Shown piece after piece: positions 47,159-59,066 of a stretch of 64,000 nucleotides of DNA. The first letter of the stretch is position 1. Each line of letters starts with the position of its first letter. A model generated the notes under the pieces. The model searched no databases, had not been told where the DNA came from, and saw nothing but the letters and a program-made list of their open reading frames with translations. Location: assembly GCA_027943335.1 (NCBI GenBank), contig BSBK01001114.1:595001-659000 (forward strand), given 5' to 3'. A program made the position numbers and the translations under genes. Source of the DNA: Chamaecyparis obtusa (taxonomy: Eukaryota > Streptophyta > Pinopsida > Cupressales > Cupressaceae).

Positions 47159-50100
47159 TCAAGTTGGAAGAGCAATGTGCTCAAGATCGACTTGTGCATG
47201 AATGTAAAAGATGTTCTCCAACATAGATATCTTTGGTGTAGAAAATAAGGCTTGTGCCTTGACAATGTGTCTTTCCATTATCTTGAGATGTGGACGAAAC
47301 TTGACTTGTAGCTCGGTGACTTGGTCACTTATATTGTCTTCCCGCTTCCTCATATCTGCTCTCAATTGCCTTAATTCTTGTACTTTTATAATATTATTTT
47401 GAAATGCATTTGGCTCGGTTAGAGATGCATTAGCACTAGATAGGATGTCTTCATCGAGCTTCTTTATCTTCTCATTGACCTAAGCAGTGGAAGTCTCCAC
47501 AGTGCATAATTGAAACAAAATTTGAATTATTTTCTGAGTAATAGATTGTAACTCAGTGATTACCTTAGAAAGCTTGACTTTGTTAATTGCCACTTCTTGG
47601 ATAATTTTATTTGCTAATTTTTTTTGTATTTTGGCTTCTTCCCTTTCTTCAATCCTCTTCTCATCATCTATGTCCGAGGAATTTATTTAATTGGTGAGAG
47701 TTGCAAGTTGGTCCAAAATGGGTGTTTCCTCATTGATTTGGACATTCGGTACAACTTGCTGCAAGATGTCTCTCACATCCTCTTGAATTCTCTTACTCTT
47801 TCTTTCTTTCCTTAGCTTCTCTTGTGATGTTTTTCTTCTGCATAATTCCCCATACTTACTCAATTCCTCAGGGTCCAAAGTCCTTAGGTTATAGTCAGGA
47901 ATTTCAATGACTTCATCAAGAGTGACTGACCCTTTTCCATATTCTACTTTTTCTTCTTGGACTCTTGGGGTGATGATTTTACAAATAGAACTATATCCTC
48001 ACCTCGATACTTGGATTTTCTACCTCAGTAGACACTATTTCTTCCTTCTTCTATTCCTCAGTGACCTGTGTCTTGGCTGATTGAGATGGAGCCTCTGATG
48101 TAGTGTTGGTTTGTGTAGTCTCGGTAGGCTTGGGGTCATCTTGTGCCTCTTTTTCTTTAGGTGTATAGATGTCTTTGCAGTATTTGTAGTACTTGTACCT
48201 TGTTCTCCTATTGTATCTTTTGGTTTCTTGAGAATTGAGCCATCAGGTTCCTCTTGTGTAATTATCTCAACTACTTGCACCAAAATTGGAAGATCACCCG
48301 GTATGATAATTACTTCTGGCTCGGTAGGAACTTTCTCTTCTTGTTGAGCTCCATAAATTATGATATCCTCATCATCCTTGATGTCATCATGATCACCATT
48401 TTTATTGTCTTGCATGAGTACATCATTTAAATCATTAGTGATTCCTTGTATTTGTACCTGCTTGGGTGCATCCTAGATTAAATCTTGGAACTCGGTGGCA
48501 TCAGTAGTAGTATTAGGTACCTCGGTATTTGATAGATCAATGGGTTCCATTTCCAAATAAAAATCATTAGAATGGATGCATTTCCCTTTTATTCAAGATT
48601 TATCTCAGGCATAATGGCCAAAGCCAACTTATCTACTTCAGCTTGTGCTTGGAGAATAGTAGTCCATAGCAACTGACTATTCTCATCAACTTCTACCATA
48701 TTTTCATCAAGCATCTGTAGAGCTCGGCTCTTCACTAGAAATCTTTTAGAATATTTCTTCATCAACTCATCAATCTCGGGGCTTGTTAATGTTGGCATCA
48801 CTAATACTAGGGATTGTTCCCTCATTGTCTTTTCTATGCTCAATTCATAGTTCCATCTTGTTGAAATCCTATCGTATAATGCCTTAGGTACATATTTTGA
48901 GAATTCAATGGGTACCTTCTCGAACTTAATCATCATTTTAATTACAACTTCTTCAATTTTATTCTAATCCTCACTTGAAAGGTGTTCAAACTGAATGATT
49001 TCTAGATCACTTAGACCTTCATTGTCTATTATATCTTCAACAAATTTGTCAATAGACTGGTTCTTATTGACACCTACCTTGAATTGTTCAATGTCATTTT
49101 CATCATCATCAATGTCATCTCTACCTCTGATTAACTTTCTTCTTTTCTTTGGGGCCTCAGTAGTAATTTTTGTACCTCTCTTCTTTTGATAGGTTTTAGT
49201 CGGTGTAGGCCTAGATATTTTTACAACTCCTTTCTTCGGTGGAGGTGAAGCTAGAGTGCTTGATCTTGTGCATGCCCTAGTTTGCACTTATGCCTGCTTC
49301 TTCTTTGGAGTAGGAGTGGGCAAAACTAGTGTAGAATCTAAATATCGATTAGACTTGGTATCCTCATCATCATGTTCTTTGTCAAAAAGAAGTAAGTGAC
49401 CTTTGGCTACTACCTCAATTGGTATGCTCTCAGATGCTTCAACATCATCTCCAAATTTCTTTACCAAATTAGTCATCATTTTTCTTGATTTCTTTGTTAT
49501 TTTCCCAATGACTAGGTATGTCTTTATCCTTGTTTTGGCTTCTTCATATGTGCCAAACCTAGAAGCTTTTGGGCCCTTAGGCTCATCCAATAAAGCCTTG
49601 ATTGATCTAGATGCATGATCAATATCTAATTCATAACCCATAGGGACTAGCCATTTTGTTCTAGGCTCCACTGCATTTATCAAAGTGTAATCTATATCTA
49701 CTAAAAAACAAATGTCATGTTCATAATTTTCTACTAGTTGACTCGGTATCCTACTCCTCGACTTCATTCTCTCCTTAAATTGTTCAAAATAACTATCTAC
49801 CATACTAAAAATATTGTCTCCCCACTCTTTATCAAATCAGTGATCTGGAGTGTGATTGGCTTGTCGGTTGACCAATCTACATTACCGAATGAAGGGAAAA
49901 AGTTTTGCACATAAAATAATATCCAAAGTAGTAAAGATCCAAACTTACAAGTGTTGGACTTTGCTGACTGAATAGTCTTCATATTCTCCTCAACTTTCCT
50001 CAACAACAACTCGACAAGGTCCAATTGGAATCCCTTTTTCACTATCTTATAAACAATGTCAACTACACCACACGATACACTATTTGGCCTACTTGATTGA

Positions 50101-50310
50101 AATATCTTGTACCCTATGACATATGCTCCAAACCTTGTCTCAGGATATGTGATTATGCTTACTTTCAATGCTCTGCCATCCCATTTTGCTCTAGTATTTT
50201 TCTCTATCTCGGTTTGGGGTGCACTCCTTAGTGCCTTAACTTTATTAGTGGTTGGGTATCTATTTACTACATGTATGGTGTCTTTTGTAATCTTTATGGG
50301 CTAATCCAAC
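47159..50310 (-). pseudogene. Large unknown ORF of element B, broken
   Basis: Reading down from about 50305 the minus strand gives long open segments: 50301-49797 (ETRFGAYVIGYKIFQSSRPN; CKFGSLLLWILFYVQNFFPS), 49803-49288 (KWLVPMGYELDIDHASRSIK), 49287-48964 (basic, with EAPKKRRKL as a likely NLS, then acidic), 48936-48589 (SPEIDELMKKYSKRFLVKSR), and charged or coiled-coil-like pieces down to 47159. It lies in sense with the LTR and polypurine tract, so it belongs to B. No protease, RT or integrase motif is seen, so B is probably non-autonomous. Its start is cut by copia C at 50317; the rest should lie beyond the window. Layout resembles the G and H ORFs. Confidence 0.5.
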
Positions 50311-50316
50311 CATAGT

Positions 50317-51565
50317 TTTTTAGGAATAACAATCCATGATACAAATGAGAGGGGGGGGGGGATGAATCAATTATATGACAGATTATTAAACTTTAAGTAG
50401 AAACAATATCAGATCCAATGAACACAATTAATGCGAACATAATAACATAATTTTTTGGTCTCGAGGAAACCCTGTTAAAGGTAAAAAACCCGGTGGGAAT
50501 AATTAGCACCCACAAATGATGTACTAAGAGTATAGTTACCCTTGTTAGAAGATATAGCCTTGTTAGGAGCTTATTGAAACATTACAGTAAATAGTCCTTA
50601 TTAAAGGACATACCCTATTAGGAGTCAAGAACAAAAGGGAGGGCTCACTGCCCAAAGAAGGTTAAATCCACCTTCAGAACTCACTGTTTGCAATACAAGT
50701 GTATATGAAGAGATACATAATATTTTGAACTGTTAGGCAACAACTATCTTTTCTTGATCAGTTCCATTGAAGTCCACTAACAAACCTCTTCTCTATATAC
50801 AATAGACACAAGCTCATAGCTTTTACAACCTCTCTATATCATCTTCTTCTCATCCATGTATTTTCTAAAGAAAAGATCTTTCATTTATACCTTATTATAA
50901 TTCTCATGAATAGGTCGGCCCATAAGGCTTTCCTAGTTACAAACAATTACATAAACCCTTGCTAAGATACACATAGTATCTAGAACAAGTATACAATGAC
51001 TACATTACAACAATTAAGGACTGGCATCCTTAATTCAAGTTTTCCATCCATCATACATGCTACATCTCTATAGTCAGCTTCCAAATAGATCAGCTTACAG
51101 AACACACACCACAACTGACATCATCCTACCTTCCATACCTTGCACAGTTCATAGAACATTCTTCAATACTCTATCTTTCATCTCTAAAGTTCGCATGCAT
51201 TGATTCCATATTTCCTATAAGCTATACACAAAACATAGAGACTAACTTTGTCATTTCTCACTATCAAAGTCAGTGATAAGTCTTCACCAAAACATTTGTA
51301 ACTCATCCAATATGAAAAATTACATGATGTGATCTTGGATATAAGATCACAACACCTTCATGAACTCTCATTTATCTTCACAGCATTTGAAACATCCGTA
51401 TAGTGTCCATACACTGTGATAACTAGTTTGATCTCCTCACAGAAACATATGTTGACATTAGTGACAAAACACAAATGACAACAATACGAGTTCCCATTTA
51501 GAAATGTAGCGATTAAACATATTAAATGTCTCAATCACCTCACCATGCCTTAGCAGTATCCAACA
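50317..51565 (-). repeat. 3' LTR of copia C
   Basis: The plus-strand left edge is a worn TTTTAGGAATAAC and the right edge GTATCCAACA. About 1250 bp. It matches the start of the partner LTR at 58927 (GGAATAACARTCC..., ATGAGAGGGGGG, GATTATTAAACTTTAAGTAG). Confidence 0.8.
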
Positions 51566-51843
51566 ATCTCCCCCTTTGGTGTTAATGTCAACATATGAGA
51601 AAATTCATCATCCCAAAGTTATATCAATCCAAAGTTCTACAACCAAACAATCTCGACACACAGTAGGGATTTTCTCATAGCAACACTCCCCCTTTGAAAA
51701 CAATGGCAAAGAGTGCCATGAGTCATCAACTGCTTTCCAACATCTTTCTTCCATGATCACTCCCCTGAGGAGTAGATCCCTACATCCAGTCCAGATTATG
51801 ATAAGGCTCTGAAAACCCCTGGACTAATGCATCTTTGCATCAT

Positions 51844-54290
51844 TTAATTCTGACTAGGAGGGGCTTGAACCCCCATCATACCTCTAAGATATTCAAAGGT
51901 ATCTTTTGGCACTAGCTTTGTGAAGATGTCTGCAATCTACTCTTTTATACTAATATATTCTAATTTTATTTCCTTTTTTGCCACCTTGTCTCTCAAGAAG
52001 TGATACTTGATAGAAATATGTTTAGTTTTAGAGTGCATCACTAGATTCTTTGACATATTCACTATATTGGTGTTATCACAATGGATAACCATAGGCTCAT
52101 CAAAAGTTATTCTAATGTGTGTCAGCATTTGTTTCATCCAAACAATCTGAGTGCAATTTATGGCAGCAACAACATACTCTGACTCAGTAGTAGATTGTGC
52201 TATACACTCTTGTTTCTTACTTAGCCAAGAAACCAACTTTTCCCAAGGAAAAATGCACCACCACTAGTACTTTTTCTATCATCAATATTTCCTGCCCAAT
52301 CAGAATCAGTATAAGCATGAAGTTCAAAGCTATCATTTCTATCATACCATAAGCTACAGTCTATGGTTCCTTTTAGATATTTTAATATCCTTTTTACAAT
52401 AGCTAGGTGTGTTTCTTTGGGTTTTTCCTGATATCTAGCCATAATTCCAATAGCATTAGCAATATCTGGTCTAGTGTGGGTTAGATATTATAATCCTCCA
52501 ACCATTGATCTGTATAAGGTTTGAAAAACATTCTTTGATTCATCATCAATTGTTAGCTTATTACCAGTCACCATAGGTGTTCCTACTAGTTTACAGTCAT
52601 CCATTCCAAACTTCTTCAGCATTTCTTTGGGATACTTGGTCTGAGAGATAAAGATACCATTCTCATTCTAAGTTATTTGCAATCTAAGAAAGAATTTCAT
52701 TTTGCCTATCATGGACATCTCAAATTCACTTTCCATTTCCTTAGAAAATTTCTTACATAGATCATCATTACCTCCAAAGATAATATCATCCACAAAGACT
52801 TCTATTATTAGGATTCCATCTTCACTAGTTCTTAAATACAAATTACTGTCTGCATTAGCTTTTCTGAATCCAAGCCAAAGTAGGTACTTGTCTAACCTTG
52901 CATACCAAGTCCTAGGAGCTTGCTTCAACCCATACAGAGCTTTCTTCAACTTGCACACCATGTCTCTATCTTTGCAAAGGGGAAATCCATCAGGGTGTTC
53001 TATATAGACTTCTTCTTTAAGATCCCCATTTAGAAATAGAGATTTCACATCCATTTGATACACCTTGAAGTTCTTATGTGCAGCATAAGCCAAGAACAAT
53101 CTTACTACATCTATTCTAGCAACAAGAGAAAATGTTTCTTCAAAGTCTATGCCTTCTTTCTATGAGTATCCCTTACATACTAGTCTTTCTTTGTTTCTTC
53201 CAATAGTTCCTTCTTCATTCATTTTGTTTCTAAAAACCCATTTTGTTCCTATAACATTTTTGTTTTTAGGCCTAGGAGCCAATTCCCAAGTGTTATTCTT
53301 CTTTATCTGGTTTAACTCTTCCTTCATAGCATTTAACCAAGATTCATCTCTACATGCCTCATCTATAGTCTTTGGTTCAACTTGAGAAATCAAACAAATT
53401 TCTTCTCTAATCTTTGATCTAGTTAGTACTCCTTGATTAGTATTGCCAATAATTTGATTTTCAATATGGTTATTCTTTACATACCTTGGTGTTTTAGGAC
53501 TCTCAGTAGCCTCACTTGTGCCAACATCACAAGCCTCTTTTTCAATTTCTACCTCAACAATTTCTTCTCCTTCTACAACAACAATAGCTTCTTTGATCTT
53601 TGAAATTTGATTACTGTCATACATTCTTTCTTGTATCTAAAACTTTTCATGTATTCTTACATTGTTACTTTCAATCATGTTTCTCAATCTCAGATTGAAA
53701 CATTTGTAAGCCTTCCTCTTAATAGAGTAACCAAGAAAAAATCCTTCATCACTTCTAGCATCAAAATTTCCTATCTCATCATCTCTCTTGATATAACACT
53801 TACTACCAAATATTCTGAAATATTTTATAGTAGGAGTATGATCAAACCATAATTCATAAGGAGTCTTACTTGTACCTTCTTTTATTTGAATTTTGTTCAA
53901 TGTATACACTGATGTTCCAATAACCTCTCTCCAATGAACATGAGATACATTTCCTTCAAGAAACATTTTCCTAGTAACATCAAGTATAGTCCTATTCCTT
54001 CGCTTTGCTATCCCATTCTGCTGTGGAGTCCTAGGAGTAGATGTCTGTCTCTTTATCCCATGCTCTTCACAGTATGAATTGAATAAGTCTGAAGTGAACT
54101 CTCCACCTCTATCTGACCTTAGACACTTAATCTTTAAGCCTAATTCATTCTCTACTTTTTCTTTAAAAAACTTGAATTTATCAAATGCCTCTGATTTTTC
54201 TTTCAAATAAGTGACCCACATCATTCTAGAAAAATCATCAACAAAGAGTATGAAATACCTTTCACCATAGTATGACTTTGTCCTTGTAGG
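51844..54290 (-). pseudogene. Copia C pol: integrase core, RT and RNase H
   Basis: From 54224 the minus strand reads MMWVTYLKEKSEAFDKFKFF, LRSDRGGEFTSDLFNSYCEE and PRTPQQNGIAKRRNRTILD (integrase core with the GGEF Glu), then a linker, GTKWVFRNKMNEEGTIGRNK and the RT with intact FVDD (52785-52796). RNase H includes LHAYTDSDWAGNIDDRKSTS and, after a one-base shift near 52236, VSWLSKKQECIAQSTTESEY, ending at a TAA at 51844. In-frame TAG codons at Gln positions stand at 53637, 53160, 52668 and 51937. Confidence 0.85.
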
Positions 54291-54294
54291 TCCA
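54290..54294. other. Target site duplication GTCCA (left of E)
   Basis: Matches 57219-57223 exactly. Confidence 0.9.
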
Positions 54295-55192
54295 TGATAC
54301 AGTGCAAGGCAGGAGAATCCCCGATGGAGATGTCCTAGCCCCTAGCAAATAACCACACACAAGAATATATTAACAATACAAAGATATAGATCCACACAAT
54401 GCCAATACTCATAATAGAATCATCATATTTTCATCCAACATGCCCGGCTGTAAGGCCTTCCGGGTTACGGCCAAATATAATGCAATTACAATAGAAACTC
54501 CACAAGATCTCACAAGATCCAAACCAAACCCTAGCTAGCCCAGATCCACACATTGGTAGGAACCCCCAAGGAAGATCTAAACTTGTGCTCGCAAGCCCAC
54601 CAAGAAATCTCCTTGTTTCCCAAGCCGCAGCTACTAGCTCTCCTCAAAATTCACTCCACAACCACCTCCTCTTCTCCCAAGTGGATGAATGATGACTAAA
54701 GACTTCCCCCACAACCCCTACTTATACCAATCTAAGCCACAAGTCAGCCCTGAACATAAATTAAATACAAATACCAAAATTAAATGCCACAAGTCGGCCA
54801 ACAACAACAATTAAATGCCCAAAATAGATATCTTAGTAAAATCACAATATCTCCTAGCTCCGAATGAATTAGAACTTGTGTTTCGAACCGTAGGTAGAAA
54901 TATAGGCCCTCTTCAATTCCTAGAATTTTCAACCTCTAAATCTTTGTGGAAAATTACTTATATGGCCTAAAATAGGCACCAAATTCCTAAGCAAGGCCGA
55001 GCACCCCTAGGCCATGCTGAGCAACCAAGACCATGCCAAGTTCCATTAAATACATCAAAACCAATTACCCAAGACCCAAGTAGGTTTATCCAGCTATACC
55101 AAATCCCTCACATATGAAAATAAGTCCACATGACTCCATCAAATCTCCCAAACATGCAGGATAGCCAACTACCCTGGGATGCTCCCGCATCA
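54295..55192 (-). repeat. 3' LTR of element E
   Basis: 898 bp, edges TGATACAGTG and CTCCCGCATCA on the plus strand, aligned without gaps to 56321-57218. Confidence 0.9.
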
Positions 55193-55206
55193 GACTCCCC
55201 AGGTGC
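55193..55206 (-). other. Polypurine-like tract of element E
   Basis: The minus strand reads GCACCTGGGGAGTC just before the LTR start TGATGCGG. Confidence 0.5.
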
Positions 55207-55221
55207 AAAAAGAAGTATGCC

Positions 55222-56106
55222 TCATACTTTGATGCTAGATGAAATATTTGAAACCATCTTCATCTTCACCAAAGGCTTCCACTCCAACAGGGACAATAGA
55301 ACCAACATGCAAATCACCCAAATCCGCATCCATCTATCAACCACTAGAATCTCAACCATCCAATCAACATGCTCACTCCCAGGAACACACTGAACATAGT
55401 GCCTCACCAAAATTCTCTGTAGCTGATCACTACCAACAACAACAATATCCTTGAATGTGAAATCCATGTCACCAACATGTAAGCTCAAATCCACAATAGG
55501 AGCAACATGTAAATCCTCAACCATGTCAACCACCAACAGGTTCACATCAGGAACATATAGATCTGTAGTATCATGTAGATCCTCAACCACATCAAAAACT
55601 AGTGGATCCACACCAGCAACATCCATATCACCAACATATGGATCATCACCCTTATCAAACTGATTATCCATGACCAAGTGCTCCATAATTTCCATGTCAG
55701 ACTCAACCAACTGATCATGAAAACCAACCTCAATCACAACATCAACAAGGTTAGGAAGCTCCATAGAAACATCCACAAGTTTCTCCGTAGGTTCTGCATC
55801 AACCTCCACACACTGATCAACAAAACCAACTTCCATCTCAACCTTGCTATGCCCTCTTCTCTCTCGAACAAGTCTTCTAACCGGCCAGACAACTCGCTTC
55901 CTGATCGGTAGACTCCAGCTCCACAGTTTCAAGATCTCTCAAACTCTCTTATGAAATTTATCCAGAGATGGATCACTCTCAACCATCCTTTCCTTAACTT
56001 GATTAGTCAATCTAGCTTCCAACCGAGCAAAAGTCTTTGAAATATTCTTCTCCACTACATCATGGAGTTTTGCAATCATCTCAGGGTCCAATCTTCTTAG
56101 AGCCAT
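55222..56106 (-). CDS. Private acidic ORF of element E (one in-frame TGA)
   Basis: An ATG at 56106 starts MALRRLDPEMIAKLHDVVEK, a helical N-terminus, and the same frame runs to 55222, about 294 codons, interrupted only by a TGA at 55939-55941. The region after the stop is Val/Asp/Glu-rich with internal repeats: EVGFVDQCVEVD and EVGFHDQLVESD; DVVEDLHDTTDLYVPDVN and DMVEDLHVAPIVDLSLHV; VGDMD twice. Many CAT codons on the opposite strand reflect the same repeats. No zinc knuckle, protease or other known motif is visible. It is the only ORF in the element, opens about 200 bases after the primer site, and sits where gag would be, so a packaging role is possible but unproven. I do not recognise the family. 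Confidence 0.5.
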
Positions 56107-56165
56107 CTTCCAAGATCTTCACAAACCCTCTGTAGCAAATCACCAACTAGATCCAACCTTCAACT

Positions 56166-56304
56166 AGGTCCTAGTGAAAACTGCCTCACATTCAGTGCTC
56201 TGTCCACACACTCAGGAACAACCTTCACTCTGAAAAATTCCACCCAAGGTCCTGGTGTAAAGTGCCTCACATTCGGTGCTCTGTCCACACACTCAGGAAC
56301 AACT
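56166..56304. repeat. Duplicated ~60-bp segment in the E leader
   Basis: The words GGTCCTRGTG...GCCTCACATTCRGTGCTCTG and TCCACACACTCAGGAACAAC occur in the same order at about 56166-56228 and 56250-56304, directly downstream of the primer site on the minus strand. Confidence 0.8.
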
Positions 56305-56318
56305 GTGCTCTGATACCA
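56305..56318 (-). other. Primer binding site of element E
   Basis: The minus strand reads TGGTATCAGAGCAC two bases after the 5' LTR end, matching the initiator-Met tRNA primer site. Confidence 0.9.
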
Positions 56319-56320
56319 CT

Positions 56321-57218
56321 TGATACAATGCAAGGCAGGAGAATCCTCGATGGAGATGTCCTAGCCCCTAGCAAATAACCACACACAAGAATATATTAAC
56401 AATACAAAGATATAGATCCACACAATGCCAATACTCATAATAGAATCATCATATTTTCATCCAACATGCCTGGCTGTAAGGCCTTCCGGGTTACGGCCAA
56501 ATATAATGCAATTACAATAGAAACTCCACAAGATCTCACAAGATCCAAACCAAACCATAGCTAGCCCAGATCCACACATTGGTAGGAACCCCCAAGGAAG
56601 ATCTAAACTTGTGCTCGCAAGCCCACCAAGCAATCTCCTTGTTTCCCAAGCTGCAGCTACTAGCTCTCCTCAAAATTCACTCCACAACCACCTCCTCTTC
56701 TCCCAAGTGGATGAATGATGACTAAAGACTTCCCCCACAACCCCTACTTATACCAATCTAAGCCACAGGTCAGCCCTGAACATAAATTAAATACAAATAC
56801 CAAAATTAAATGCCACAAGTCGGCCAACAACAACAATTAAATGCCCAAAATAGATGTCTTAGTAAAATCACAATATCTCCTAGCTCTGAATGAATTAGAA
56901 CTTGTGTTTCGAACCATAGGTAGAAATATAGGCCCTCTTCAATTCCTAGAATTTTCAACCTCTAAATCTTTGTGGAAAATTACTTATATGGCCTAAAATA
57001 GGCACCAAATTCCTAAGCAAGGCCGAGCACCCCTAGGCCATGCTGAGCAACCAAGACCATGCCAAGTTCCATTAAATACATCAAAACCAATTACCCAAGA
57101 CCCAAGTAGGTTTATCCAGCTATACCAAATCCCTCACATATGAAAATAAGTCCACACAACTCCATCAAATCTCCCAAACATGCAGGATAGCCAACTACCC
57201 TGGGATGCTCCCGCATCA
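56321..57218 (-). repeat. 5' LTR of element E
   Basis: 898 bp, plus-strand edges TGATACAATG and CTCCCGCATCA, followed by the GTCCA duplication. Confidence 0.9.
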
Positions 57219-57223
57219 GTCCA
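57219..57223. other. Target site duplication GTCCA (right of E)
   Basis: Matches 54290-54294; copia C integrase sequence resumes directly after. Confidence 0.9.
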
Positions 57224-58131
57224 CATAGGTCTGTGTGTACCAACTCCAACATCTCTTTTGGTGTATATGCTTTGCTTTTGTAACTGCTTCTAGTCTATTT
57301 TCCCATGACACACTCTTTGTAAACAATGTTAGATGGTTTCACAATCTTCGTCAGATCTCTCACTGTATTAGTCATACTTGCCTTTACAATGTTATCAAAA
57401 TTAACATGAAAAAATCTCCTATGCCATAGCCAACTTTCATCAACCTTCGCAACAAAGCAAGAGGCTCTAGATGTATTTAATTCAAATACATTACCTCTAG
57501 ACTTAGTACCAGTTGCAATCAACTTACCTACCTTACTTCTAATAAAACATTTTCCATTGACAAAACTTAATTGAAACTCTTTATCCATTAATTGTCCAAC
57601 ATTCAACAAGTTATGTTTTAATCCTTCAAAAAGTAGTACATTATCTATATTAGTCTTTCCATCTAAAGTAATAGATCCTACTCCTATGATAGATTTAGGA
57701 AGATTGTCCCCAAACCTCACAATACCACCATCATATTTTACTAATTTAAAAAACTTGTTCTTACCTCTAGTCATATGATGAGAACAACCACTGTCTATTT
57801 TCCATTTAGTTTTCTTGTCAACATGAGATACTAAAGCTTTTTCCTCATGCACTAGCTCATCTCTAATATCAACAAATCTGATCTCTTCGTAATCTAAATC
57901 ATCATCATCAGAGATGCCTTCACTAGCATAATAACATTCTTTGTCCCTTCTAATATTTTCATAATTAGGTTTGTACTTAGGAACTCTTGTAGGAAATCTA
58001 GATGCAAAATGACCTACCTTATTGCATGAAAAACATTTTAAGGGTAACTTGCCTTCAAACTTTCCCTTACCTCTTTTTCCTCTTCTAACAATCAGTGCAA
58101 CAAGTTCATCCATCTTTCTTTCTTTTGCCAT
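57224..58131 (-). pseudogene. Copia C zinc knuckle, protease and integrase N-terminus
   Basis: From 58131 the frame gives KCFSCNKVGHFASRFP (zinc knuckle with Phe in place of the last Cys), an acidic stretch, and KIDSGCSHHMTRGKNKFF (intact copia protease DSG). It continues to GLKHNLLNVGQLMDKEFQLS and the integrase zinc region WLWHRRFFHVNFDN, where a His-Cys pair is partly changed. A TAG at Gln follows CVMGK (57295-57297). The reading continues past it to the E insertion. The protease is the most complete in the window. Confidence 0.8.
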
Positions 58132-58877
58132 TGTCTATTCCCATTCCTCAACATACTCACCAAGCTGTTCTTTAGATCTTCTTTGCTGGTGCTCAGAAGT
58201 GTGGACAATTTCTTGTGTGTAGATGTCTTAAATGCAAATTCAACTTTAGGTACAACCTCTCCTAATTCAGTAGCTTCAAAGGTAGTTATCTTTGCAATCA
58301 ACATCTCTCTGTTAAAGTTTGGAGTCAGAGGTATAGTCTCTTGAATAAACATAGTCTTGACCTTGTAAGAAGGTATCAAAGATCTAAGGATCTTCGTAAT
58401 AACTTCATCTTCATCATAAGTGCCTCTACAGTTTCTAATGCCAACTATAGCTTCTGTAACCCTTTGAACATAAGCCCTAATGCTTTCATCCTCATTCATT
58501 TGTAGCTTCTCCATCTTTGTCTTCCACTTTTTTAAATTCTCTTGTTTGGTATACTTGTCTCCCTCATATAGTGCTTCTAATGTTTCCCAAATCAGGTATG
58601 CTGAATCCAAGTCTTTAACTTTAGTAAACTATCCTTCAGAGAGTGCATTGATCAATGCTTCTCTTGCTATCATGTTAAGTGAAAATATCTTATTTTCATC
58701 CTTAGTAGCTATTGTCAATTCATCTTCGGTCTTTATAGCCACCTTGTCCCTTGTAATCAACCAATAGTCAATCCCCAAACAAAATAGGTGAATTCTCATT
58801 TTGTTCTTCCAACTATCAAAGTTTTCAAGATCAAATTTTGAACTATCCTTCCTATAGAATTCCATCTCCAGAATCAC
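58092..58877 (-). pseudogene. Copia C gag
   Basis: The frame starts MILEMEFYRKDSSKFDLENF (second Met at 58865 equally likely) about 35 bases after the worn primer site. After ALINALSEG a TAG (58626-58628) stands where a Gln or Glu codon is expected. It continues LDSAYLIWETLEALYEGDKY to a frameshift near 58120 that leads into the zinc knuckle frame. Gag forms the particle that holds the element RNA. Confidence 0.8.
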
Positions 58878-58911
58878 CTCAACCTATTAAGATTTCTCTC
58901 TAAGGACCACT

Positions 58912-58924
58912 TTCTCTAATACAG
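58912..58924 (-). other. Worn primer binding site of copia C
   Basis: The minus strand reads CTGTATTAGAGAA where TGGTATCAGAGCC is expected, two bases after the LTR end. Two of the changes are of C-to-T or G-to-A type. Confidence 0.5.
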
Positions 58925-58926
58925 AT

Positions 58927-59066
58927 TGTTAGGAATAACAGTCCAAAATAAAAATGAGAGGGGGGGGGGGGGGAGGGTTGAATTAGTTACATGCCATATT
59001 ATTAAACTTTAAACTTTAAGTAGCAACAATATCAGATCCAATGAACACAATGAATGCAAACACAAT
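58927..59066 (-). repeat. 5' LTR of copia C, cut by copia D
   Basis: Starts TGTTAGGAATAACAGTCC on the plus strand, has a 14-base G run at about 58960-58973, and matches the C 3' LTR up to ATGAACACAATGAATGC. The D LTR starts at 59067; the remainder should lie beyond 64000. Confidence 0.8.

Larger units (their letters stand above)
54295..57218 (-). mobile_element. Non-autonomous LTR element E
   Basis: Two 898-bp direct repeats with TGATGCGGGAGC...TATCA ends (minus strand) enclose an 1128-bp interior. The interior has a primer site, a polypurine-like tract and one ORF but no protease, RT or integrase. A perfect GTCCA duplication flanks the unit. I count about 12 LTR differences (10 transitions), the fewest of any pair here, so it is the youngest insertion. 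It would depend on enzymes of another element. It interrupts copia C integrase between the zinc region and the core. Confidence 0.9.
50317..59066 (-). mobile_element. Ty1/copia element C (with nested E)
   Basis: Gag, protease, integrase, RT and RNase H lie in copia order on the minus strand between two related LTRs. The element interrupts the B ORF on its left. Its 5' LTR (from 58927) is itself cut at 59066 by copia D, so its right end lies beyond the window. Element E splits its integrase. The family is related to A/D but clearly distinct. Confidence 0.85.

Noticed and set aside
55130..55911. Plus-strand ORFs over element E
   Set aside because: They mirror the repeat-rich minus-strand ORF, which is longer, starts after the primer site and is in element sense.
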